A DNA stretch of 64,000 bases from DATBQN01 sp963799925 (GTDB lineage Bacteria > Acidobacteriota > Thermoanaerobaculia > Multivoradales > UBA5704), in assembly GCA_963799925.1 (NCBI GenBank), contig CAWCYZ010000001.1, forward strand, positions 496,001-560,000, written 5' to 3'. The notes beneath the pieces are model-generated. The model was not told where the DNA came from, made no database searches, and saw only the letters and a program-made list of their open reading frames with translations. Below are positions 49,369-58,038 of this stretch, piece after piece. The number at the start of each line of letters is the position of its first letter. The first letter of the stretch is position 1. The position numbers and the translations under genes are program-made.

Positions 49369-49815
49369 ATGGTCAGTGCCAGCGAAGCCTGGGCTGCGTT
49401 CTGGCGGATCACCAACGTATCGTTCCATCTGGTTTTGGATCTGTGGCCCATTTCCCTTGGGGTTGTGGTTGCAGCGATCCTCGCGTTCACGGTCGGAAAT
49501 CCGCTGCGGACGCCGGCGATCCGGAGGCGCCTTACCCTCCTGTTGGTCACCTATGCCATCCCGCTGCTGATCGTCGTCATGGGAGCGGTTCTTCGTTTCC
49601 CAGGACCATCACGCATGTTCACGGAAGCGCGGCAATCGTGGCGGGTCGACATGTTGTGGTGGGTCTTGCTCATCCATGCACTGGTCGTGCTCGCCGCCCC
49701 GGTCATTATGAAAGGCGTTCGACTCAGAGCATTCTCGATTTTGCTCCTAGGCTTCTGGCTGTCGGTGACCTCCGGATTTTTGGTCGAGGCGTCGCTCCAG
49801 GGCGTAGGGCAATAA
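49369..49815 (+). CDS. Small integral membrane protein of unknown function
   Basis: 148 residues with four predicted transmembrane segments (FHLVLDLWPISLGVVVAAIL, LLLVTYAIPLLIVVMGAVL, MLWWVLLIHALVVLAAPVIM, AFSILLLGFWLSVTSGFLV). It starts 14 bases after the AbrB stop and is less GC-rich than its neighbours, so the two may have arrived together. I recognise no family. From 49816 to 50060 I see nothing else. Confidence 0.5.
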   Translation: MVSASEAWAAFWRITNVSFHLVLDLWPISLGVVVAAILAFTVGNPLRTPAIRRRLTLLLVTYAIPLLIVVMGAVLRFPGPSRMFTEARQSWRVDMLWWVLLIHALVVLAAPVIMKGVRLRAFSILLLGFWLSVTSGFLVEASLQGVGQ

Positions 49816-50060
49816 AGGCGCTGGTCGAATCTGTCACCGGTTGTCGCGCCTTCTTACTCGGAGCGCCCGACCCGGACGCCGTCGCCGGCGAGCCCGCCGG
49901 CGGCTCGGCCAGTCGCTCCGCGGAGCGGCTCGGGGCGCACTTTCCTCCGGCTCGGGGCGGACGGACTCTCTCGCGCCTCCCTTGTACACGCTTACCGCCT
50001 GCGCTACCCTGCGGAGAGCACCCGGGGCCCGATCATCCGCGACACCCTGGGAAGGACTGC

Positions 50061-51428
50061 ATGCCGCGAGAACCCCGCGAGACCCCCGAGAGCTCCAAGC
50101 AGAAGAAGACCTTCGTCCTCGACACCTCGGTCATCCTCTACGACTGGAACGCGCTCCACAATTTCCAGGAGCACGACGTCGCCATCCCGATCACGGTGCT
50201 CGAGGAGCTCGACCAGTTCAAGAAGGGCAACTCGGTCCTGAACCTCCAGGCGCGCGAGTTCATCCGCCAGCTCGACAAGATGTCGGGCAAGAACATGCTC
50301 GACGATTGGATCGCGCTCGACGGCCCGGCGCACGGGCGCTTCCGGATCATCACCGAGGAGAACGGCCGCGGCGGCGGCCGCGGCGACGCCGCCGAGGTCT
50401 TCGGCTCGCGCAAGGCCGACCACCGCATCTTGAACACCGCTCTGCGGCTGGCCGCCGCCGAGCCCGAGCGCCGGGTCATCCTGGTCAGCAAGGACATCAA
50501 CCTGCGCCTGAAGGCGCGGGCCCTGAACCTGCCGGCCGAGGATTACGAGACGGTCAAGATCAAGGACGTCGACCAGCTCTACAAGGGAAAAGCCGAGGTC
50601 GAGGTCGCCGATCCCGGCGTCATCGACCGCCTCTACCGCGACGAGCACCTGCCCTTCGAGGAGGTGATGACCGAGCGGCCGCAGGCCAACCAGTACTTCA
50701 TCCTGCGCAGCTCCGCCAACTCGGCCCTCGCCACCTACAACCCGCAGAGCGGCCGGCTCGAGCGCGTCGCCAAGGCGGTCGCCTACGGCGTCACGCCAAG
50801 GAACGCCGAGCAGACCTTCGCCCTCCACGCGGTCTTGAACCCCGAGGTCCTCCTGGTGACGATCTCCGGCGCCGCCGGCACCGGCAAGACCCTGCTGGCC
50901 TTGGCCGGCGCCCTCGAGCAGCGGCGCCAGTTCCGCCAGATCTATCTGGCGCGGCCGATCGTGCCGCTGTCGAACAAGGACATCGGCTACCTCCCCGGCG
51001 ACATCCACTCGAAGATCAACCCCTACATGCAGCCGCTGTGGGACAACCTGGACATCATCAAGAACCAGTACGGCGAGCGCGACCGCGAGTACAAGAAGGT
51101 CGAGGAGCTGGTCGAGACCGAGAAGCTCCACATCGTGCCGCTCGCCTACATCCGCGGCCGCAGCTTCTCGAACGTCATCTTCATCGTCGACGAGGCGCAG
51201 AACCTGACGCCGCACGAGGTGAAGACGATCATCACCCGCGCCGGCGAGAAGACGAAGATCGTCTTGACCGGCGACATCTTCCAGATCGACACCCCGTATC
51301 TCGACGCCCAGAGCAACGGCCTCTCCTACCTGATCGACCGCATCCGCGACAACCCGCTCTACGCCCACGTCAACCTGGACAAGGGCGAGCGCTCGGAGCT
51401 GGCGAACCTCGCGAGCATGCTGCTCTAG
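50061..51428 (+). CDS. PIN-PhoH fusion protein (PhoH2-type ATPase/ribonuclease)
   Basis: 455 residues, ribosome binding site GGAAGGA. Residues about 17-150 are a PIN nuclease domain (TFVLDTSVILYDWN, TVLEELDQFKKGN, ADHRILNTALRL, VILVSKDINLRLKA supply the acidic cluster). Residues about 245-455 are a PhoH ATPase with Walker A SGAAGTGKTLLAL and Walker B VIFIVDEAQNL. PhoH2 proteins couple RNA unwinding and cleavage. No antitoxin-like small gene of the PhoAT type is directly upstream. Confidence 0.92.
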   Translation: MPREPRETPESSKQKKTFVLDTSVILYDWNALHNFQEHDVAIPITVLEELDQFKKGNSVLNLQAREFIRQLDKMSGKNMLDDWIALDGPAHGRFRIITEENGRGGGRGDAAEVFGSRKADHRILNTALRLAAAEPERRVILVSKDINLRLKARALNLPAEDYETVKIKDVDQLYKGKAEVEVADPGVIDRLYRDEHLPFEEVMTERPQANQYFILRSSANSALATYNPQSGRLERVAKAVAYGVTPRNAEQTFALHAVLNPEVLLVTISGAAGTGKTLLALAGALEQRRQFRQIYLARPIVPLSNKDIGYLPGDIHSKINPYMQPLWDNLDIIKNQYGERDREYKKVEELVETEKLHIVPLAYIRGRSFSNVIFIVDEAQNLTPHEVKTIITRAGEKTKIVLTGDIFQIDTPYLDAQSNGLSYLIDRIRDNPLYAHVNLDKGERSELANLASMLL

Positions 51429-51488
51429 CGGGCGCAGATCCGACGTCTGGAGACCCTGTCTGGAGAACGCTCCACGAAGACCGTTGTG

Positions 51489-51586
51489 GTAGGGGCAGAG
51501 CTTGCCTGCCTCCGCCCTGGTCCGGACACGTCGTCAGGGTTCGTTGACCTGCTGCGGACGCGGGCGGAGACAAGCTCCGCCCCTAC
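51489..51586. repeat. Inverted pair of REP-like sequences, second type
   Basis: GTAGGGGCAGAGCTTG (from 51489) and the reverse complement of the unit ending CTCCGCCCCTAC (51586) form an imperfect inverted pair with about 45 bases between. The left copy has a 4-base insertion relative to the right. The sequence type is seen between genes in many environmental bacteria. It lies between phoH and the LOG gene, convergent. Confidence 0.6.
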
Positions 51587-51643
51587 GAAGATAAGAAGCT
51601 CTCGTATGCCGGCGCGCCGGTTGCATGTCCTTCGCCGAGGGCG

Positions 51644-52492
51644 CTATTTGGCGGCTGTCGCCGGCGCGCGCGGGCGCAGCTCCGACTCGCCGAGGATCGC
51701 CGACGGCTTGGGCTGCCAGATGAGGCCGAACTGGCCGACCGTCGAGAGGATGTGCCGCATCGCCTCGTCGGGCGAGTCGGTGAAGAGCAGGCGATCGAGG
51801 TCGGCGGGGAGGATGGTCCCCTCGGGCACCATGCGGCCGGCGAGAAAGTCGCGCAGCGGCTGCCAGTAGTCGGTGCCCATCAGGACCAGCGGGAAGCCCT
51901 TGATCTTCGCCGTCTGGATGAGGGTGGCGGTCTCGAACACCTCGTCCATGGTGCCGAAGCCCCCCGGCATCACGACGAACGCGTAGGAGTACTTGACGAG
52001 CATCACCTTGCGGACGAAGAAGTAGTTGAACTCGACCCAGAGGTCGAGGAAGGGATTGGGCTTCTGCTCCTGGGGCAGGATGATGTTGCAGCCGACCGAG
52101 CGGGCGCCGGCGTCGCGCGCGCCGCGGTTCGCGGCCTCCATGATGCCCGGCCCGCCGCCGGTCATCACGGTGAAGCCGGCGCGGCCGAGCCGCTGCCCCA
52201 TCTCGCGGGCCAGGGCGTAGTAGCGATGGTCGGCGTGGAAGCGCGCCGAGCCGAAGACGGTGACGCACGGCCCCACGAAGTGGAGGGCGCGGATGCCGCG
52301 CAGGAAGTCCGCGGCGATGCGGTAGAGGCGCCGCAGCTCGTGGGCGCGCGGCTGCGGTCCGGCGAGGAAGCTCCCCTCCTCCGGATTCTCCGTCCCCTTG
52401 CCCCAGCGCGGCGCCTGGTCGCTCTCCGCCGCCGCCGCCACCTCCACCTGGGAGACGCCCCGTTGCTGGCCTTCCGGTTTGACCTCGCGCAT
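51644..52492 (-). CDS. LOG-family (lysine decarboxylase-like) protein
   Basis: 282 residues from ATG 52492. The Rossmann core carries GPCVTVFGSARF, VMTGGGPGIMEAANRGA and VMPGGFGTMDEVFE, the last being the PGGxGTxxE motif of LOG proteins, which release cytokinin bases from nucleotides or hydrolyse related nucleotides. The N-terminal 75 residues are a low-complexity extension not found in short LOG proteins. The often used name lysine decarboxylase is not supported biochemically. Confidence 0.85.
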   Translation of the reverse strand: MREVKPEGQQRGVSQVEVAAAAESDQAPRWGKGTENPEEGSFLAGPQPRAHELRRLYRIAADFLRGIRALHFVGPCVTVFGSARFHADHRYYALAREMGQRLGRAGFTVMTGGGPGIMEAANRGARDAGARSVGCNIILPQEQKPNPFLDLWVEFNYFFVRKVMLVKYSYAFVVMPGGFGTMDEVFETATLIQTAKIKGFPLVLMGTDYWQPLRDFLAGRMVPEGTILPADLDRLLFTDSPDEAMRHILSTVGQFGLIWQPKPSAILGESELRPRAPATAAK

Positions 52493-52543
52493 GCCGGGGA
52501 GTCTAGCAAGCGGTGCGCCCGGGGCCATCGCGCCGGGCTCGCC

Positions 52544-53971
52544 GTGGTGGCCATGGTGGCCACCGCGATCGTCACCGCGGTCCTCCTCGCCTCCGCGCTC
52601 GTCGCCCGCCCGGCCGCTGCCGCCGCGGGAAGCCCGAGCGCAGCTCCGGCGCCGCGCTTCCCCAACGTCGTCGTCGTCACCGTCGACACTCTCCGCGCCG
52701 ACCGCCTCTCGGCCTACGGCTACCGGCGCCCCACGACCCCCAACCTCGACCGCCTGCTCGCCCGCGGCGCCCGCTTCACGGCGGCGCGGACGGCCGAGCC
52801 GCTGACCACGCCGGCGCTCGCCACGCTCCTCACCTCGCTCTACCCGCACGAGCACGGCGCGACGAGGAACGGCCTCCGCCTCTCGCCCGGCCTCCCCTCG
52901 TTCGCCCGCGCCCTCCGCCGCCGCGGCTTCCGCACCGCCGCCTTCGTCGGCAACTGGACGCTCCGCGACCGGCTGTCGGGGCTGGCCGAGCACTTCGACG
53001 AGTACCAGGAGGTGCTCACCCGCAAGCGCTGGTGGGGCCTCTTCAAGGGGGAGGCGACGGCGGCCGACCTGACCGACGCCGCGCTCGGCTGGCTCGCCGG
53101 CCGAGCCCTGGATGCCGGCGACGGCCATGCCGCCCAGCCCGCCGCTCGCCGGCCGTTCCTCCTCTGGGTCCACTACGTCGACCCGCACGCCCCCTACCGC
53201 CTCCACCCCGAGGTGGCGGCGCGGCTCGGCGTGCGGACCGCGGGCGAGGTCGCCAAGTCCGACCGCTACGACACCGAGGTCGCCTTCGCCGACCTCCACA
53301 TCGGCCGTCTGCTCGCCGCCCTGGAGAGCGGCGCGGAAGGCGCCGCGGGCGAGCGGACGGACACCCTGATCGTCTTCGCCGCCGACCACGGCGAGAGCCT
53401 CGGCGAGCACGGCGAGTGGGGCCACGGGCGGACGCTCTACGAGCCGGCGCTCCGCGTCCCGCTGGGGATCGTCTGGCCCGGCCACGTGCGGCCGCAGGCG
53501 GTCGACGCGCCGGCCTCGAGCCTCGACGTGGCGCCGACGATCCTGGGGCTCCTCGGCCTCGCCGCGCCGCCCGGCTTCCGCGGCTTCGACTGGTCGCCGG
53601 TCCTCGCCGGCCGCGCGCCGGCGCCCGCGTCGCGGACCCTCTGGTTCCAGGCCCACAAGGGCGCCGTCCTCTCGCTCCGCGAGGCCGCGGCGGCCCGCCG
53701 CAACGGCCTCCTCGCGGTCGGCATGCTCGCCGGGAGCCGCATGGAGATCCTCACCCCCGGCGCCCCTCCGAACCGCCGCCACGAGCTCTACGACCTGGCG
53801 AGAGACCCCGGCGAGCGCACCGACCTCGGCGCGACCGGAACCCCCTCCGCCGGCCTCCGCGCCTGGCTCGCCACCGTCACCCGCGGCCTCGCCCTCTCCG
53901 ACCGCCGCGCCCCCGCCGCCCCCGACGCCGAGAGCGCGGCGAAGCTGCGGGCGCTGGGGTACGCGGAGTGA
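52544..53971 (+). CDS. Sulfatase-like protein of the alkaline phosphatase superfamily
   Basis: 475 residues; a GTG at 52544 is the first start after the divergent LOG gene and leads directly to a signal-anchor helix (VATAIVTAVLLASALVA). Metal-binding segments are VVVTVDTLRADRLSAYG and FAADHGESLGEHGEWGHGR, with DPHAPYR between. The catalytic site reads AEPLTTPALATLLTSLYP: the formylglycine Cys/Ser is Thr (about 88) and the conserved Arg is absent. Substrate unknown; possibly a phosphodiesterase or transferase in the periplasm. Confidence 0.78.
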   Translation: MVAMVATAIVTAVLLASALVARPAAAAAGSPSAAPAPRFPNVVVVTVDTLRADRLSAYGYRRPTTPNLDRLLARGARFTAARTAEPLTTPALATLLTSLYPHEHGATRNGLRLSPGLPSFARALRRRGFRTAAFVGNWTLRDRLSGLAEHFDEYQEVLTRKRWWGLFKGEATAADLTDAALGWLAGRALDAGDGHAAQPAARRPFLLWVHYVDPHAPYRLHPEVAARLGVRTAGEVAKSDRYDTEVAFADLHIGRLLAALESGAEGAAGERTDTLIVFAADHGESLGEHGEWGHGRTLYEPALRVPLGIVWPGHVRPQAVDAPASSLDVAPTILGLLGLAAPPGFRGFDWSPVLAGRAPAPASRTLWFQAHKGAVLSLREAAAARRNGLLAVGMLAGSRMEILTPGAPPNRRHELYDLARDPGERTDLGATGTPSAGLRAWLATVTRGLALSDRRAPAAPDAESAAKLRALGYAE

Positions 53972-54026
53972 GCCTGGCCTCCCCCCGGCGCTTGGGCTAT
54001 CGTTGGCGGTCTGAGGGAGAACCGCC

Positions 54027-54857
54027 GTGCCGACCATCAAGCCCATCGTCCTCCTCGCCGACAGCCAGCTCCTCTTCTTCCGCGACGACACCGGATCGTT
54101 CCTCGAGCGGGTGCGGGCGATGCTCCACGACGACGAGACGGAGATCAACCTGTCGCCCAAGGCCGCCTACCTGGGGGCGTCGAACGGCGACGCGCCGGAG
54201 TTCTACGACCTCTTCCAGGGGGCGATGGACACGATCAACCTGAAGGACCGGCGGATGATCCCCGCCGAGCCCACGCCCGAGGACCTCGCTTTCCTCGCGG
54301 CGGCGGACCTCATCCTCCTCGCCGGCGGCGACACGGCGCGCGGCTGGCGCGCCTTCGAGGCGTCGGGGGTCAAGGACCGCCTGACCGAGCGCTACTACGG
54401 CGGCGCCCTCCTCCTCGGCATCTCGGCCGGGGCGGTGCAGCTCGGGATGAAGGGCTGGGAGGACGACCGGCTCTTCGACACCCTGCGCCTGGTGCCGTTC
54501 GTCGTCGACGTCCACGACGAGCCGTCCTGGAGCGGGCTCCTCAAGGCGGTGCCCAGGGCCGGCGAGTACGCGCGCGGCTTCGGGATACCCACCGGCGGCG
54601 GCGCCATCTATCACCCCGACTACTCGGTCGAGCCGGTGCGCCATCCGCTCACCGAGGTCTCCCTCGGCGAGGAGGGCGGGGTGCGCCAGGCGCTCCTCTT
54701 CCCCGGCGAGACGGAGACGGTCGAGGGGCTCGCCGAGCGGCCCGCGGACGCGGCGGATACCCCCGCCGAACGCCAGGGAGCCGAGTCGCCGGCCGCGCCG
54801 GCGGTGGATTCGGCCGCCGATTCGGCCGCCGATCCGGGCTCCGAGCCGGTCAACTGA
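54027..54857 (+). CDS. Peptidase S51/cyanophycinase-like protein
   Basis: 276 residues. The nucleophile elbow GISAGAVQLG (Ser about 133) and LLAGGDTARGWRAFE match the S51/class-I glutamine amidotransferase-like fold of cyanophycinase and dipeptidase E. The product region VVDVHDEPSWSG and IPTGGGAIYHPD could give the remaining catalytic residues. The C-terminal 40 residues are Ala/Asp/Glu-rich and disordered. The metallophosphoesterase gene starts 10 bases after this stop, so they are likely one transcript. Confidence 0.7.
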   Translation: MPTIKPIVLLADSQLLFFRDDTGSFLERVRAMLHDDETEINLSPKAAYLGASNGDAPEFYDLFQGAMDTINLKDRRMIPAEPTPEDLAFLAAADLILLAGGDTARGWRAFEASGVKDRLTERYYGGALLLGISAGAVQLGMKGWEDDRLFDTLRLVPFVVDVHDEPSWSGLLKAVPRAGEYARGFGIPTGGGAIYHPDYSVEPVRHPLTEVSLGEEGGVRQALLFPGETETVEGLAERPADAADTPAERQGAESPAAPAVDSAADSAADPGSEPVN

Positions 54858-54867
54858 TCCCGCCGGC

Positions 54868-55701
54868 ATGAAGCTCTATGCGATCTCCGACCTCCACCTG
54901 CGCTACGAGGTCACGCGGCAGGCGCTCGCGGCGCTGCGCCCGCACCCCGACGACTGGCTGATCGTCGCCGGCGACGTCGGCGAGACCGACCAGCACCTCC
55001 GCTTCGCGCTCACCATCCTGCAGCGCCGCTTCGCGCGCCTCCTCTGGGTGCCGGGCAACCACGACCTGTGGACCGTGCCGCCCCACCCCGGCGAGCCGCG
55101 CGGCGTCGAGAAGTACGAGCGGCAGGTCGCGATCTGCCGCGAGTTCGGCGTCCTCACCCCCGAGGACCCCTACCCCGAGTGGACGGGCGAGGGGCCGCGG
55201 GCGATCCTGGCGCCGCTCTTCCTCCTCTACGACTACAGCTTCCGGCCGGACGACGTGCCGGTCGACGAGGCGGTCGAGTGGGCGGCCGAGGAGAACCTGC
55301 TCTGCTCGGACGAGGTGCTCCTCCACCCCGACCCCTTCCCCACCCGCCAGGCCTGGTGCGCGGCGCGCGTCGCCGCCGCCGAGCCGCGCCTGGCCGCCGC
55401 CGCCGAGGCGGCGCCGCTCGTCCTCATCAACCACTTCCCCCTGCGCCAGGACCTCGCCGTCCTGCCGCGCATCCCGCGCTTCTCGATCTGGTGCGGCACC
55501 CGCGCCACCGACGACTGGCACCGCCGCTACCGCGCCCTCGTCGTCGTCTATGGCCACCTCCACATCCGCCGCACCACCCACCGGGACGGCGTCCGCTTCG
55601 AAGAGGTGTCGCTGGGCTACCCGAAAGACTGGGACGACACCCGCGGCATCGAGCCCTACCTGCGCGAGATCCTCCCCGGGCCGATCAGCTCGTGGGCGTA
55701 G
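54868..55701 (+). CDS. Calcineurin-like metallophosphoesterase
   Basis: 277 residues with all five metallophosphoesterase motifs: AISDLHL, VAGDVGE, VPGNHDLW, INHFPL and YGHLHIRRT. The dinuclear metal site is therefore complete. Sequence is of the cytoplasmic YkuE/CpdA-like general group; the substrate is unknown. Downstream of the S51-like gene in the same operon. Confidence 0.85.
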   Translation: MKLYAISDLHLRYEVTRQALAALRPHPDDWLIVAGDVGETDQHLRFALTILQRRFARLLWVPGNHDLWTVPPHPGEPRGVEKYERQVAICREFGVLTPEDPYPEWTGEGPRAILAPLFLLYDYSFRPDDVPVDEAVEWAAEENLLCSDEVLLHPDPFPTRQAWCAARVAAAEPRLAAAAEAAPLVLINHFPLRQDLAVLPRIPRFSIWCGTRATDDWHRRYRALVVVYGHLHIRRTTHRDGVRFEEVSLGYPKDWDDTRGIEPYLREILPGPISSWA

Positions 55702-55752
55702 AAGCGCCGCGGCGCGGCGGCCGAGCCCGAGGCCCAACGTAAGCCGAGGGGC

Positions 55753-56256
55753 CTAGCGGCCGAAGCCCGGAATACCCAGCCCCGCCGGCAGCGGCAGCCT
55801 CCCCTTGTGGACGACGGGGATGCGCACGCCGCCGGTCGCCGGCAGGAGGACGAGGAACTCGGCGTCCACCTCGTAGACCGGCGTCCCGCCGGAGAGCAGA
55901 TCGCCCAGCACGTTCCCCAGGTCGCGGAAGCGCAGGGTGACGGGGAGCAGGACCGTCGTCTCGGCGTGGCCGGCGAGATCGATCCGGTCGCGCCGCGTGC
56001 CGGAGAGGAGCGGCTGCCCGTCGACCGACACCCGGTAGTCGATGGCGCCGAGCGGCAGGGTGACGCCGTTGGGGTTCATCACCCGGAAGTCGAGGTCGAT
56101 CTCGGCCCCCTCGCGGGTGACGCCGGTGACCGCGGCGCTCTCCAGGCGCACGGTGGGCTGAGCGAGCACCCGCCGCGCGATGGCCGTGCAGCCGGCGAGG
56201 AGGGCGAGCAGGAGGAGAGAGGCGATCGCGGCGGGCGGGACACGGCGGCGAGACAT
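55753..56256 (-). CDS. LEA type 2 (WHy-domain) lipoprotein
   Basis: 167 residues from ATG 56256. Lipobox LLALLAGC (Cys about 19) after a short hydrophobic segment. The mature part has the LEA_2 pattern IDLDFRVMNPNGVTLPLGAI and DYRVSVDGQPLLSG, then a transport-like amphipathic segment. Such proteins are linked to desiccation and envelope stress in bacteria and plants. It is divergent from the small Cys-rich gene. Confidence 0.8.
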   Translation of the reverse strand: MSRRRVPPAAIASLLLLALLAGCTAIARRVLAQPTVRLESAAVTGVTREGAEIDLDFRVMNPNGVTLPLGAIDYRVSVDGQPLLSGTRRDRIDLAGHAETTVLLPVTLRFRDLGNVLGDLLSGGTPVYEVDAEFLVLLPATGGVRIPVVHKGRLPLPAGLGIPGFGR

Positions 56257-56333
56257 GAGCAGAGGATAGCCCTGGAGCCGCCGCCATGGCCAGGACAGGC
56301 GTATAGTTTGAAGCAATCCATGGAGGTGTCGAC

Positions 56334-56696
56334 ATGCCCAAGACTTCCGCTCTCGTCCCCCGCTCTACCACCCGGCACTGGCCGCGCGTCCTGCTGATCG
56401 CGGTGCTCTGCGCGGCGCTCGGCGCCGTGCAAGGGATGGCCTTGGCGCCCTCCGCGGTGCTGGCCTCGCCCGCCGCGGCGCTGGCCACGGCGCCCGCCGC
56501 CGGCGCCGCGGCCTTCCTGGCCACGCTGTCGGTCGACGGCGCCGGCCTGCCGCCGGCGCTCGCCGCCACCGACAGCTGCACCAGCAACGCCCAGTGCCTG
56601 CCGGACAAGCTCTGCTGCCGGGCCTGCGGCTACGTCGGCTGCACCCTCAAGGCCTGTCTCACGCCGCGGAACGGCCACTGCCCGCTGATCCCGTAG
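56334..56696 (+). CDS. Small secreted cysteine-rich protein
   Basis: 120 residues with ribosome binding site TGGAGGTG. A signal segment (VLLIAVLCAALGAVQGMALA) and an Ala-rich linker precede a compact 43-residue C-terminal domain with eight cysteines (CTSNAQCLPDKLCCRACGYV then GCTLKAC and GHCPLIP). The spacing suggests four disulfides, similar to small eukaryotic-like knottin or WAP-type folds. Function unknown; toxin, inhibitor or structural roles are all possible. Confidence 0.65.
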   Translation: MPKTSALVPRSTTRHWPRVLLIAVLCAALGAVQGMALAPSAVLASPAAALATAPAAGAAAFLATLSVDGAGLPPALAATDSCTSNAQCLPDKLCCRACGYVGCTLKACLTPRNGHCPLIP

Positions 56697-56724
56697 AGCG
56701 GCTTACGGGCGCGGCGCAGGCTCA

Positions 56725-57321
56725 TCAGCGCCGCGCCCGCAGGCTCCGCCACACGTAGCCCCGCCGCTTCCCCTGCCGCGCCGGCAGGTGCTCGAAGCCG
56801 GATTCCGCGAACAGCCGCTCCCACCAGGCCCACGACTCGAGGGTCTTCCGGTGGGGGTCCGGGCAGCAGGCGCCGCGGACGCTGGAGCGGAAGTAGAGGT
56901 GGCGCGCGGCGAGGGCGAGCCGCGGCAGGAAGGCGGCGAGATCCTCCTTCGAGAGATAGATGAGCGAGTTCGAGTAGGCGAGGTCGAAGATCCGCCGGCG
57001 CGCGATCCAGCGCTCGACCTCGGTCGTCATCGAGGCACAGCGGACCCGGCGGCGGTACGGCGGGGGAATCCGCGCGCAGGCCCAGGGGCTCACCTCGCAC
57101 CCCCACGGCGCGAAGCCCAGCCGGCGATCGAAGTAGCGCAGCACCTGGCCCGTCGCCGCACCCAGCACCCACAGGCTGCGCACCGCCGAGCGCGGCTGCT
57201 CGCGGACCCACGCGACGCAATCCTCGGGATGGCTGTAGAGGAGCCAGCTCCGCCAGTAGGGCGCGCCCGAGCCGGCGTAGTCGCGGAAGTAGCTCTCGTC
57301 GATCTCGGCCCGGCTCGTCAT
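56725..57321 (-). CDS. Class I SAM-dependent methyltransferase-like protein
   Basis: 198 residues from ATG 57321. The SAM-binding strand is RSLWVLGAATGQVLRYFDRR, with a later DLAYSNSLIYLSKEDLAAFL acidic-loop segment, in agreement with a small Rossmann methyltransferase. The ending GKRRGYVWRSLRARR is basic. Substrate unknown. The gene is convergent with the cysteine-rich protein gene, 28 bases apart. Confidence 0.6.
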   Translation of the reverse strand: MTSRAEIDESYFRDYAGSGAPYWRSWLLYSHPEDCVAWVREQPRSAVRSLWVLGAATGQVLRYFDRRLGFAPWGCEVSPWACARIPPPYRRRVRCASMTTEVERWIARRRIFDLAYSNSLIYLSKEDLAAFLPRLALAARHLYFRSSVRGACCPDPHRKTLESWAWWERLFAESGFEHLPARQGKRRGYVWRSLRARR

Positions 57322-57477
57322 GCCGCCTCGAAACGAAGGTAACACAGGCATGGAGCACCGCGCGGACCGGTCTCTCAGCTGCCACGGGCCGCCGGGGAGC
57401 CGGGAGCGCCGACGCCACCTTCTCGGCATCGACACCGCTCCTGCGGAGCCGCCCGCTCGGCGCGAGACGGCCGCCGC

Positions 57478-57519
57478 TTGACAGACCTCCCACACGATGC
57501 ATTAACATGCGCATTCTTT
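57478..57519 (+). promoter_or_regulatory. Promoter with overlapping palindrome for the arginine operon
   Basis: TTGACA (57478-57483) is followed after 17 bases by ATTAAC (57501-57506). The -10 region overlaps inverted repeats GCAT/ATGC and ATGCGCAT in the segment ATGCATTAACATGCGCAT, a plausible ArgR operator. The argR ATG lies about 40 bases further on. Autoregulation by ArgR is inferred. Confidence 0.45.
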
Positions 57520-57546
57520 TGCGGCGCACGAGAGCCGCTGCCTACC

Positions 57547-58027
57547 ATGCCGACCGACCACGAACAGCGCGAAGCCCGCCAGCGGGAGATCCTGGCGATC
57601 CTCGGCGAGCGTAGCGGATGACCAGCCAGCGCGAGCTCGTCGAGCGGCTGCGGGAGCGGGGGATCGCCGCCACCCAGTCCACCGTCAGCCGCGACCTGCG
57701 CGACCTCGGGCGTGGGCTGGATCGGCGGCCGCTACGTCCTGCCCGGCGAGCCGCGCGGCGGCGGCGAGCCGGAGAGCCGCAGCCCCGACCTCGCCGAGGT
57801 GGCGCGCTTTCTGCGCGCCGCGAAGCCCGCCGGGCCCCACCTGACCGTCGTCTTCACCATCCCCGGAGCGGCGCAGAGCGTCGGCCTCGCCATCGACCGC
57901 GCCGGCTGGCCCGAGCTGGTGGGGACGATGGCCGGCGACGACACCGTCTTCGTCGCCACCGCCGCGCGCCGCGCGACCAGAAACGCCTCGCTCCGCCGCC
58001 TCGAGCGGCTCGCTGGAGGCGAAGTAA
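57547..58027 (+). CDS. argR: Arginine repressor ArgR (several frameshifts)
   Basis: Joined over four or five apparent indels (near 57615, 57710, 57965, 57990 and 58015) the gene encodes a normal ArgR: winged helix TSQRELVERLRERGIAATQS followed by TVSRDLRDLG, then the hexamerisation/arginine-binding domain HLTVVFTIPGAAQSVGLAID and ELVGTMAGDDTVFV. ArgR represses arginine genes when bound to arginine. Stop TAA 58025-58027 is followed by a GGAGG ribosome binding site for argG. Confidence 0.8.
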
Positions 58028-58038
58028 GGAGGCGCTGC

